6,958 bases of DNA, from the NCBI GenBank assembly GCA_013139435.1, contig WTAW01000014.1, forward strand, positions 1 through 6,958, read 5' to 3'. A model generated the notes under the pieces. That model ran no database searches, was not told the origin of the DNA, and worked only from the letters and a program-made list of their open reading frames with translations. Position numbers and translations under genes: made by a program. Of the stretch, positions 1-6,189 are shown one piece after another; the stretch's first letter is position 1; every line of letters begins with the position of its first letter. This DNA comes from Candidatus Aminicenantota bacterium (GTDB lineage Bacteria; Acidobacteriota; Aminicenantia; Aminicenantales; Aminicenantaceae).

Positions 1-362
1 TCGCCAAGAATAATATAGATACGTCCTCTATCTGTCTTCCATCCCGGTTTTACTGTACTGCGTCCATACGTATGATTGGCGTACTGGATACGGCGGTAGT
101 GCTCTGTTTTGAATTCGTTTTCCGGAGTCCCAGGGGTGGGATCTCTTTGCTTCCAGAATGCCTCCATAAAAAACTCTCTTTCTCTATCTGATTGGAGTTT
201 TTGGAAAACTTCCTTCTCCCGTGGAGAGATGATATAACCCACTTCTTCTTCTAACCATATTTTGAACCTTGGTGGAAGCTCTTCTTCGGATGTTTTTTCC
301 GATAGGATTAAATTGTTGGGTATCAGGACAACAAGAATCAACAATAGGACTAGTTTCCTCAT
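1..362 (-). CDS. GWxTD-domain protein, exported, 5' part only
   Basis: Partial gene, read from the reverse complement: ATG at 362-360, open for 120 codons, then cut by the left window edge. Residues 1-21 form a signal peptide (MRKLVLLLILVVLIPNNL, then LSEKT) with no cysteine lipobox, so the product is probably exported. The mature part shows the hallmarks of the GWxTD family: YIISPREKEVF at about 43-53, FWKQRDPTPGTPENEF at 69-84, EHYRRIQYAN at 87-96 and the name-giving GWKTD at 107-111, followed by RGRIYIILG. The domain is common in Acidobacteriota and several uncultured phyla; its biochemical role is unknown to me. A ribosome binding site AAGGTG lies at 375-370, 7 bases before the ATG. Full-length relatives are several hundred residues long, so most of the protein is outside. 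It is co-directional with the acs genes but about 600 bases away, so it probably belongs to another unit. Family assignment is secure, function is not. Confidence 0.9.
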   Translation of the reverse strand, partial: MRKLVLLLILVVLIPNNLILSEKTSEEELPPRFKIWLEEEVGYIISPREKEVFQKLQSDREREFFMEAFWKQRDPTPGTPENEFKTEHYRRIQYANHTYGRSTVKPGWKTDRGRIYIILG

Positions 363-384
363 AGTGTAACACCTTGTTTTCATT

Positions 385-413
385 AGATTACCCTTATCAT
401 CGAAACTATTCAA
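385..413 (-). promoter_or_regulatory. possible promoter of the GWxTD gene
   Basis: On the minus strand TTGAAT (413-408) and TAATCT (390-385) are separated by exactly 17 bases, just before the ribosome binding site AAGGTG at 375-370. The -35 box matches the consensus at four of six bases, the -10 box at only three of six. Transcription would begin near 378, giving a very short leader. This is a weak pattern match only; the position is sensible because the gene upstream ends about 600 bases away. Confidence 0.25.
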
Positions 414-565
414 GCAATCTTACCTATCCAAAGCTGTAACGCAGTTTGTTGACAATTGAAGTCAATCATTCCATCACGTATTCTTATATCACGGAGATGG
501 AGATGCTAATAAAAAGAATTCAATAATGTAGGCAAATATCTTAAAATAGAAAGATAAAATGCTCA

Positions 566-724
566 ATGGCTAAACACAGAAGGTTTTTTGTCCTTGGACT
601 AGCTCTTACAATATTGATCATCGCATTATTCTATATGTTCTATTATAGAGGGAGAGTTAGTGGAAATCTGAATACCCTAATGGAAAACTATTCTTGCTCA
701 TTTTGTTTTGGCCAACATCTTTAA
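566..724 (+). CDS. possible 52-residue single-pass membrane peptide or broken gene start
   Basis: ATG at 566, stop TAA at 722-724. The translation begins MAKHRRFFVLGLALTI, continues LIIALFYMFYY and ends in CSFCFGQHL. It is a short basic N-terminus, one hydrophobic membrane span at about residues 7-26, and a short polar tail with a CxxC pair at 44-47. No recognisable ribosome binding site precedes the ATG (upstream bases are AGATAAAATGCTCA). After about base 690 another frame reads ILAHFVLANIFNRIGRF, so the piece may be the 5' end of a longer gene broken by a frameshift rather than a complete small protein. It is the only apparent plus-strand start in the window. I recognise no family. Low confidence that it is expressed. 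Confidence 0.25.
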   Translation: MAKHRRFFVLGLALTILIIALFYMFYYRGRVSGNLNTLMENYSCSFCFGQHL

Positions 725-732
725 CCGAATAG

Positions 733-924
733 GAAGGTTTACAGAGTCTTAACAACATACTCGCAGAGCAAGGGAGCTACAGAAAAATCTATAGATATTT
801 AGCTGTGACCGCAGCAAAACATTCGAGAATCACAAAGCATTTAGGTAAGTCCTCATCTGTGAGAAATTGGTTGAATTATGGATTGGTTCACTGCCTTTTC
901 TTAAAGATCTCGGTTCAACGATAA
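733..924 (+). pseudogene. remnant resembling the winged-helix part of a DUF4143/AAA_14 ATPase
   Basis: An open frame of 63 sense codons lies between stops at 730-732 and 922-924, with no ATG, GTG or TTG placed to make a whole protein. It reads LNNILAEQGSYRKIYRYLA, then VTAAKHSRITKHLGKSSSV, then RNWLNYGLVHCLF. This follows the pattern of the segment after the ATPase domain in AAA_14/DUF4143 proteins: a YRKI..YLA helix, then a helix-turn-helix with an LGKSSSxVxxWL-like recognition segment, then a hydrophobic strand. No Walker A or B motif and no C-terminal nuclease-like domain can be found around it, so only a fragment remains. The family call comes from memory of the pattern, not from a search. 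An archaeal-type ATPase of the DUF234 class is an alternative, since it has a similar winged helix. Confidence 0.35.
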
Positions 925-961
925 TTTTGAGTTAGCAAGATTTCTAGGTTGGCTTAGCCTT

Positions 962-1804
962 CTATAGTTTTTCTCCTTCAATATACGCAACGGGGATTGT
1001 CAATGAGAACTCCCCTTTGTTATGAGCTATAATATTCATTTTGGTTTCCAGTTTTGTAAATACCTTGTACCAATGCTCAGCGGGGATGAGCTTTTTCCAA
1101 TCTTCCAAAAATCCATACCTAATCAGCGAATGAGAAAAAAAAGCGCCTCCGTCTAAAAATCTTAGGGTGAAAGAACTTCGCTGGGATTTTGTGATCTTAA
1201 ACCCTGCCTCTTTTAGATAAGAATGAATGATTTTTGGAGTCAACCTGTGATTTAAATGAATCAGAAATTCTTCCTCCAACTCATTCAGAGAAAGCTCTTT
1301 CAATGTCTCTTCAAAGACGGTATAAAACTCTTCCATATGACCCTTTGGATTTGTGGTCAATGCGATCTGCGCCTTCGGTTTTGCCACCCTAAAACATTCT
1401 CTAAAGATTTTTCTGGGATTTTCGAAATTATTGATCCCCAGATTGGAAATGATCAGGTCGAACGTTTCGTCTTCAAATCGCATGGATGACGCATCTCCCT
1501 CAACCAAAATCACGTTCTTAATGTTGAAGAGATCCATTTTGAGACGTGTTCGCTCATGTGCGATTTTCCAGGGATCAATTCCATAGATGGTTGCGTATTT
1601 ACCCAGTCTTTGTGCCAATTCCAATAAGAGGAAACCTGTCCCGAAGCCGACATCCAGGACGGTCATATCGGGCTGAATCCGGGAATTCTCTAGCAGCATC
1701 AATCCGAAGGGTGCAGACCAGAGCGGGAGTTCATCCAGGCCGGAGACGACATTTGGATCGCTCCAATCAATAGATGTATCGAGATAATCTGGTTTTTGAC
1801 TCAT
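962..1804 (-). CDS. class I SAM-dependent methyltransferase, substrate unknown
   Basis: A 280-residue protein with a Rossmann-fold methyltransferase domain at about residues 28-155. Motif I, which binds S-adenosylmethionine, is VLDVGFGTG at 49-57; the acidic residue that usually contacts the SAM ribose is in YGIDPW (Asp77); Asp104 in VEGDAS fits the adenine contact; FDLIISNLGINNF at about 115-127 is the motif IV region. The C-terminal part (about 190-280) is helical, contains FLDGGAFFSHSLIRYGFL and ends in an LTIPVAYIEGEK strand. Sequences of this shape occur widely as methyltransferases of unknown substrate in anaerobes. The ATG at 1804-1802 is the only canonical start nearby; the best Shine-Dalgarno match, GGAGG at 1824-1820, is 15 bases away, which is long. 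It lies 92 bases downstream of the MetH-like gene, with a hairpin between them, so it may be the last gene of the operon or separately controlled. No transmembrane or signal segment is visible. Confidence 0.85.
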   Translation of the reverse strand: MSQKPDYLDTSIDWSDPNVVSGLDELPLWSAPFGLMLLENSRIQPDMTVLDVGFGTGFLLLELAQRLGKYATIYGIDPWKIAHERTRLKMDLFNIKNVILVEGDASSMRFEDETFDLIISNLGINNFENPRKIFRECFRVAKPKAQIALTTNPKGHMEEFYTVFEETLKELSLNELEEEFLIHLNHRLTPKIIHSYLKEAGFKITKSQRSSFTLRFLDGGAFFSHSLIRYGFLEDWKKLIPAEHWYKVFTKLETKMNIIAHNKGEFSLTIPVAYIEGEKL

Positions 1805-1836
1805 TTCTTTAAAAACAATCCTCCAGCCACATTTTT

Positions 1837-1879
1837 CTCCGATTTATTTTTCCTGCTTGCAAGCAGAAAAACCTCGGAG
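1837..1879. terminator. 43-base imperfect hairpin, possible terminator or attenuator
   Basis: Nested inverted repeats are centred at 1859/1860. The core CTGCTTGCAAGCAG (1853-1866) is a perfect 14-base palindrome. It is extended by TTTTT (1847-1851) pairing with AAAAA (1867-1871) across one bulged C, and by CTCCGA (1837-1842) pairing with TCGGAG (1874-1879). The hairpin starts 17 bases after the stop of the MetH-like gene and ends 32 bases before the methyltransferase start. A run of T (1883-1887) follows it only in the plus direction; in the minus direction, the direction of the genes, A residues follow instead. A classic intrinsic terminator for the acs operon is therefore not supported. It could pause or stabilise the minus transcript, or stop antisense transcription. 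Confidence 0.4.
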
Positions 1880-1896
1880 ATCTTTTTATGACCGAG

Positions 1897-2781
1897 TCAG
1901 CTCTTTTTTAAAACTTCTGCCATTTTATGGATATACTCCGGATTAGTCCCACAACATCCGCCAATGATATTTGCTCCGTTAATGGCCATCTGGGGAATAT
2001 AGTTCAGGTAATCCTCCATTCCCTGAGAGTAGGCGACTTTTCCCTCTTCAGAGAGTGAAGGGTTTCCAGCATTTGCCTGTGCGAGGATTGGCAGAGTTGT
2101 TTTTTCCCTCATGATTTTAACCAAATCGACCATCTCTTCGCTGTTCAGTGTGCAGTTTGATCCTACTACAGGAACGTTTTCCTTTTCCATTTCTTTCACA
2201 AACTGTTCGATTGTATTCCCCATGAGTGTGAAGAAACCCTTGGCATGGTGATTAAAGGTCATTGTCATGAAAACAGGCAAATTTGAAACCTTCCGAGCCC
2301 CTCTCAATGCACAAAGAGCTTCTTTCAGGTCATACTGGGTTTCGATAACCAGGAAGTCTGCTTTTCCATCTGTTAAACCCCGGGCCTGTTCGGCATAGGC
2401 CTCCTCAAATTCTTCTTCAGTAAATTCGCCTTGTGGTTTCAAGAACTTCCCTGTAGGTCCCATGCTTCCGCCTAAAAACTTTCCTTCTGGTTTAACTTCA
2501 TTAGCGATGATGGCGGCGACACGGTTTAACTCGTAACACCGGTTATCTAGATTGTGAGATTGAAGTTTGATTTTGTTTCCTCCGAAGCTGTTAGTGAGAA
2601 CAGCATCGGAACCGGCATCGTAGTAGTTTTTATGGATTTCTTTGACAACTTCTGGATTCTCCACATTCCACGATTCGGGACAGGCTCCTTGAGGAAATCC
2701 GCGGCTTATGAGTTCGGTCCCAAATCCTCCGTCTAGAAGTACTGTTTGTTCTTTAATAAGTTCGAGTATTGATCCAGCCAT
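1897..2781 (-). CDS. stand-alone homocysteine S-methyltransferase domain (MetH N-terminal module type)
   Basis: A 294-residue protein that fills exactly one homocysteine S-methyltransferase TIM barrel. Conserved segments are LLDGGFGTEL at 15-24, CPESWNVENPEVVKEIH at 34-50, DAVLTNSFGGN at 59-69 and GGSMGPTG at 104-111. The zinc ligands are present: Cys210 in GSNCTLNSEE and the pair Cys276-Cys277 in GGCCGTNPEY. In this family zinc activates the thiol of homocysteine for methylation. The resemblance is closer to the first domain of cobalamin-dependent methionine synthase than to betaine- or S-methylmethionine-using enzymes, judged from the motifs. The cobalamin, folate and activation domains of full MetH (about 1,200 residues) are absent. 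A strong AAGGAGGT site (2793-2786) sits 4 bases before the ATG and fixes the start. It follows acsV by 71 bases in the same direction, so the methyl donor may be a separate corrinoid protein. Product could be methionine or another methylated thiol. Confidence 0.88.
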   Translation of the reverse strand: MAGSILELIKEQTVLLDGGFGTELISRGFPQGACPESWNVENPEVVKEIHKNYYDAGSDAVLTNSFGGNKIKLQSHNLDNRCYELNRVAAIIANEVKPEGKFLGGSMGPTGKFLKPQGEFTEEEFEEAYAEQARGLTDGKADFLVIETQYDLKEALCALRGARKVSNLPVFMTMTFNHHAKGFFTLMGNTIEQFVKEMEKENVPVVGSNCTLNSEEMVDLVKIMREKTTLPILAQANAGNPSLSEEGKVAYSQGMEDYLNYIPQMAINGANIIGGCCGTNPEYIHKMAEVLKKS

Positions 2782-2852
2782 TTTTACCTCCTTAATATAT
2801 AATTTGAATCATTGCCCAATGTTATTCATCTAATCGTCTGCACTGCACACTT

Positions 2853-4790
2853 CTATTTCAAATTGACTAACCGTTCAACTGAGGGGAACAGCTCCCTTTC
2901 TGTATGAGGCAAGAATAGGGCTCCTGTGTATTCGTTGAAGTACCCTGGTTCGGTGTTTAATTCAAGGTAGGTCATCATTCTCTCGAGTGCGTTGACGAGA
3001 TCCTTGTTTCTTTCTGAGAGGAGGATGAGATAAGCTCCAATGAGAGAGGTGTTCCCTAGATATTGAAATTTATCGCGTTCCAGATCGGGAAGCATTCCGA
3101 TCCGAATGGCATTTTCAATAGCGAGATTTTGGCCGAATCCCCCGGCAATGTAAAAAGAATCTACCTGATCGAAGGTAAGCCCCGCATTTTTGAGTAGTAA
3201 CGAGCAGGCCGAAAAAACCGCTCCCTTGGTACGGATTAAGTTGGCGATGTCGTTTTCAGTGATAACAAGATCTCTCCCCCAAAAAGACATGCTGCCTTTT
3301 TCAATGACAAATCCCTCACCTAAATCAGTCTCGATGAGTTTATCTTTGATCTTTTTTTTATTGAATTTTCCGGAGCGGTCTACATAGCCATGTATGAACA
3401 ATTCGGCCAGAAGATCGATCAGGCCTGAGCCACAAAGGCCTTTCGGCTTTCCGCTATCGATCACCTTATAGTCAATCTTCCCTCTTTCATCCAGTCTAAT
3501 CGCCTCTATCGCGCCAGACATTGCGGGCATTCCACATCTAATGCCGCCTCCTTCAAAAGCCGGCCCAGCCGAACAAGCACAACTCATCAACCAATCCTTA
3601 TTCCCCAGCACTAACTCACCATTGGTCCCGATATCGATAAACATGGACACCTTCTGCGACTGTTTGACAATTGGACTGCACAACAATCCAGCAAGAATGT
3701 CACCACCTACATAGCTGCCTACAGAAGGAGCACAATGGACTCTGCCCTCTGTATTCATTTTTAGACCCAGATCCCGTGAGAGAATAACGGGTGCTCTATT
3801 CACAGTTGGTACATACGGCGATTCTCTAATGTATCTCGGATCAAGTTTCAGAAAGAGATGAACCATGGTTGTATTTCCAGCCACCGAAAGATAGTAAACA
3901 TCTGGAGGAGAAATTCGAGCTGATTGATAGGCCTTATCTAAAAGATTGTTGATAGTCAGAATGATTAAGTCATGAAGTTCCTGAAGCCGTTCTGTTTTTT
4001 GTGCGTAACTGATTCGTGAAATGATATCTTCACCGCATTTGATCTGCTGATTAATACTGGAAGCTGAGCTCACAATTTTCCCATTTTTTAGATCTACAAG
4101 ATGAAGTGCAACAGTGGTGGTTCCAATATCGCAAGCAACGCCATAGATGCCGTGCTTGGATGAATAGGGTCGCACTTCGATGACAGTCCAGGTTCCTTCT
4201 ATATTCAACAGGATTACACTAACTTTTCTCTCGTTTTCGCGGATTGAATGCGCCAAATTCTTCAAAACTGAGTATTCACAATCCAAAGTGTTGATATTTA
4301 GTCTTTTTTTTATCTCGAACTCTAACATCTTGAAATCACTGTAATTATCTTCTAAAGTGGAGGAGGGGAGGGTCAGGACAAGTTTTTTAATAGGGGGATC
4401 GATATCCGACGAGCCTGATAAAATCTCTCGGTTTGTTTCAAGAAAATGCGAATCAATGGAGCTTTTAATCGAAAGCTCCTCAAATTCGGGCAGTTTAACC
4501 GTAAGATTGTCCTCAACATTCACTTGACATGCTAAAACGTAACCCTGTTGAAGGATTTTTTGTGGAAGTGAAGCGGATGCTTTGCTGTGGCAAGTCCCCT
4601 TAATAATCTGAACTACACAGTCACCACATGTTCCTTTTCCTCCACAGGAGGCATGGATGGGGAGCGTGGTTTTCCTGAGAGCGTCGAGAAGATTCGTGTT
4701 TGAAGGTATCACAACTTTGACATCAAAAGGAAGGAAGGTTACTGTATGATCTTGGCACTTTTTGGGTGATACTCTTGGCTTTGTTCCCAT
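2853..4790 (-). CDS. acsV: RACo: ATP-dependent reductive activator of the corrinoid iron-sulfur protein
   Basis: A 645-residue protein with the complete RACo architecture. An N-terminal plant-type [2Fe-2S] ferredoxin domain (about 16-102) has ligands Cys49, Cys55, Cys58 and Cys88 in ASCGGKGTCGDC and VLACQ. A linker and middle domain run from about 105 to 210. Then comes the ASKHA ATPase region: phosphate-1 DIGTTT at 221-226, AGNTTM at 304-309, phosphate-2 DIGTNGE at 386-392, SAGPAFEGGGI at 407-417, GLCGSGLIDL at 451-460 and adenosine-motif AGGFGQNL at 549-556. The family uses ATP hydrolysis to drive an electron uphill and return inactive Co(II)-CoFeSP to Co(I). The lack of a C-terminal two-[4Fe-4S] ferredoxin separates it from the RamA type. 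It lies 59 bases after acsC, which supports CoFeSP as partner. ATG at 4790 is the first possible start: the upstream in-frame codons back to a TAA at 4844-4842 include no ATG, GTG or TTG. It lacks a good ribosome binding site. Confidence 0.93.
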   Translation of the reverse strand: MGTKPRVSPKKCQDHTVTFLPFDVKVVIPSNTNLLDALRKTTLPIHASCGGKGTCGDCVVQIIKGTCHSKASASLPQKILQQGYVLACQVNVEDNLTVKLPEFEELSIKSSIDSHFLETNREILSGSSDIDPPIKKLVLTLPSSTLEDNYSDFKMLEFEIKKRLNINTLDCEYSVLKNLAHSIRENERKVSVILLNIEGTWTVIEVRPYSSKHGIYGVACDIGTTTVALHLVDLKNGKIVSSASSINQQIKCGEDIISRISYAQKTERLQELHDLIILTINNLLDKAYQSARISPPDVYYLSVAGNTTMVHLFLKLDPRYIRESPYVPTVNRAPVILSRDLGLKMNTEGRVHCAPSVGSYVGGDILAGLLCSPIVKQSQKVSMFIDIGTNGELVLGNKDWLMSCACSAGPAFEGGGIRCGMPAMSGAIEAIRLDERGKIDYKVIDSGKPKGLCGSGLIDLLAELFIHGYVDRSGKFNKKKIKDKLIETDLGEGFVIEKGSMSFWGRDLVITENDIANLIRTKGAVFSACSLLLKNAGLTFDQVDSFYIAGGFGQNLAIENAIRIGMLPDLERDKFQYLGNTSLIGAYLILLSERNKDLVNALERMMTYLELNTEPGYFNEYTGALFLPHTERELFPSVERLVNLK

Positions 4791-4849
4791 CCTAAACTCT
4801 GTTTCGATAACTCGAACTGCTTCTGATCGCTCGCCGTTGTTTTAACATC

Positions 4850-6187
4850 TCAAGTTAGAGATAGACTCTTCACTAAAGAGGGAATATCTGATGCTTCCTG
4901 GCTGCCAACGATGACTTCCCATCCTGGAAGGCTTTCTTCAAGATCTCCACTGATCTGAGATACAAATCCAGGGATTATGATCTTCCTTGTAGTGACTTGC
5001 TGCTCGAGGTTGATCGTTTTGATGAATTTTGCAATTGTTTCTCCGACAAATTTTCCTGCTGCCCAAGCCGTAAGCACGGATTGTCCTTCTGTATCACAGA
5101 CGACCAGGTGCGCGGAAATTCCCGAATTTTCGATTTCTCCTGAGACAATGAAATACGTCAATGAAAAATTGGTTGTCACAAAAACAGGCGATTCTGGTGT
5201 CGGCTCACCGATGGGATACACTTTGGGATCAACCTGAATAGGCTTCTGGGGATCGGTGTAGATGTTTTGACGAAGCGTCAGGAGGGCATAGAGCAGTGCC
5301 CTATTGTATTCATGTAGAGCGACTATGGATTCATACTTGCAAAGCAATGCAGCAGCCGTTGCGAACATATCAAATTCCGATTCCGTATTTATCTGATTAA
5401 ATAAGGGATATCCAAAGGGTTTAAAGGCCTTTTTAAGAGCACTTCGTCTTAAAATTGTGTTCTGCTGGATTTGTAATCCTGTGTTTTTTGATGTGATATT
5501 CAAAAGGATATTTTGGACTCCTGCTTGTTTTGTCTTTTCCACCTGAGTGGCTAAATCCTCATACGATTCTGAGGTCAAGATCAGGCTGCAGTTATAATTC
5601 TTTGCCAGCTCAATCCACTCATCCGTGACGGTTTTTTTCAGTAGGACAGCAGCATAACTATCTTTAAGAAGCGAGGCCCCAGTCTTCAGCGTCTCGAATT
5701 CGGCACAGTCCAAAATGATTCCTTTTGTTGAGTTCTCTATGACCAGCTCAATGGTTTTGAGGAAAATATCATTTTCAGGCGAATCATGAGTAATCAAGAA
5801 TAAATCTGGTTCAAGCTGCTCTCCGACTCTTTCCACTTTGTACTCTTCGATTTCTCGGATCTTTTGTTCGAGTCTGCTTTCTCCCTCAGAAGTGCGCAAT
5901 TGGATAGCGATCCCCGTTTGGTGGAAAAATGTTTTTTCATGACGGAACATGACCGTTTCACTTCCTACTTCTAAAGGATGATCCTTCCCAATTTTCACCA
6001 ATCGAATGGGAGGTTCACTGGCAGCTCCCAGTGTTGCCTTGGCTTCTTCGGAGGCGTGGGGGCACTCACTGAGTTCGGCTTTCTTTTGGGCCAATTTCAT
6101 GGCGAAAGCCATACATGTCGGGACTCCGCAATCACCACAATTGGTTTTCGGCAGCAACTTAAAAATATCTAAACCGGATAAGGCCAT
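4850..6187 (-). CDS. acsC: corrinoid iron-sulfur protein large subunit (acetyl-CoA synthase complex gamma)
   Basis: A 445-residue, full-length protein. The N-terminal [4Fe-4S] domain has the ligands Cys17, Cys20, Cys25 and Cys42 (KTNCGDCGVPTC, then SECP), followed by a TIM-barrel domain at about 60-320 and a C-terminal Rossmann-like corrinoid domain at about 330-445. The last carries the family signatures LRQNIYTDPQKPIQV at 305-319, TTNFSLTYF at 338-346, DTEGQSVLTAWAAGKF at 365-380 and LPGWEVIVGSQEASDIP at 420-436. With AcsD it forms CoFeSP, which accepts the methyl group of methyltetrahydrofolate on Co(I) and passes it to the nickel A-cluster of acetyl-CoA synthase. The cluster serves reductive activation of cobalt. 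The ATG lies 2 bases after the acsD stop, and the GAGGAGGAG site (about 6203-6195) sits inside the end of acsD, so translation of the two subunits is probably coupled. Cytoplasmic. No odd residues seen. Confidence 0.97.
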   Translation of the reverse strand: MALSGLDIFKLLPKTNCGDCGVPTCMAFAMKLAQKKAELSECPHASEEAKATLGAASEPPIRLVKIGKDHPLEVGSETVMFRHEKTFFHQTGIAIQLRTSEGESRLEQKIREIEEYKVERVGEQLEPDLFLITHDSPENDIFLKTIELVIENSTKGIILDCAEFETLKTGASLLKDSYAAVLLKKTVTDEWIELAKNYNCSLILTSESYEDLATQVEKTKQAGVQNILLNITSKNTGLQIQQNTILRRSALKKAFKPFGYPLFNQINTESEFDMFATAAALLCKYESIVALHEYNRALLYALLTLRQNIYTDPQKPIQVDPKVYPIGEPTPESPVFVTTNFSLTYFIVSGEIENSGISAHLVVCDTEGQSVLTAWAAGKFVGETIAKFIKTINLEQQVTTRKIIIPGFVSQISGDLEESLPGWEVIVGSQEASDIPSLVKSLSLT

Positions 6188-6189
6188 TG

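Larger units (their letters stand above)
363..961. other. gap of about 600 bases with gene remnants
   Basis: No confident intact gene lies between the stop codon of the SAM methyltransferase (962) and the start of the GWxTD gene (362). The stretch is more AT-rich than its neighbours. It contains a possible minus-strand promoter near the left end, a 52-codon plus-strand frame with one hydrophobic segment (566-724), and a 64-codon frame without a start codon that looks like part of an ATPase (733-924). I saw no tRNA, CRISPR repeats or insertion-sequence ends. The part from 414 to 565 holds nothing I can name. The mix of short, frame-broken, coding-like pieces suggests decayed genes. Confidence 0.6.

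Noticed and set aside
184..372. 62-residue minus-strand frame starting MLHYEETSPIV
   Set aside because: It overlaps the GWxTD gene in another frame. The GWxTD frame has a signal peptide, a ribosome binding site and clear family motifs, so this one is a shadow.
449..484. TTGACA at 449-454 as a plus-strand -35 box, within the inverted repeat TTGACAATTGAAGTCAA
   Set aside because: No -10 box at 16-18 bases; the closest AT-rich hexamer is 24 or more bases away. The 5-base repeat arms are too short to mean much in AT-rich DNA.
1256..1773. Three overlapping plus-strand frames of 75-77 residues opposite the SAM methyltransferase
   Set aside because: All are antisense to a gene with intact motifs, with no family features of their own.
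2787..2820. TATATT upstream of the MetH-like gene as a promoter -10 box
   Set aside because: It abuts the Shine-Dalgarno sequence, so transcription would start inside the ribosome binding site, and no -35 box lies at a proper distance. Read-through from acsV is simpler.
2782..2852. Cobalamin or SAM riboswitch before the MetH-like gene
   Set aside because: The gap is only 71 bases, too short for either element, and no conserved box or stem was seen.
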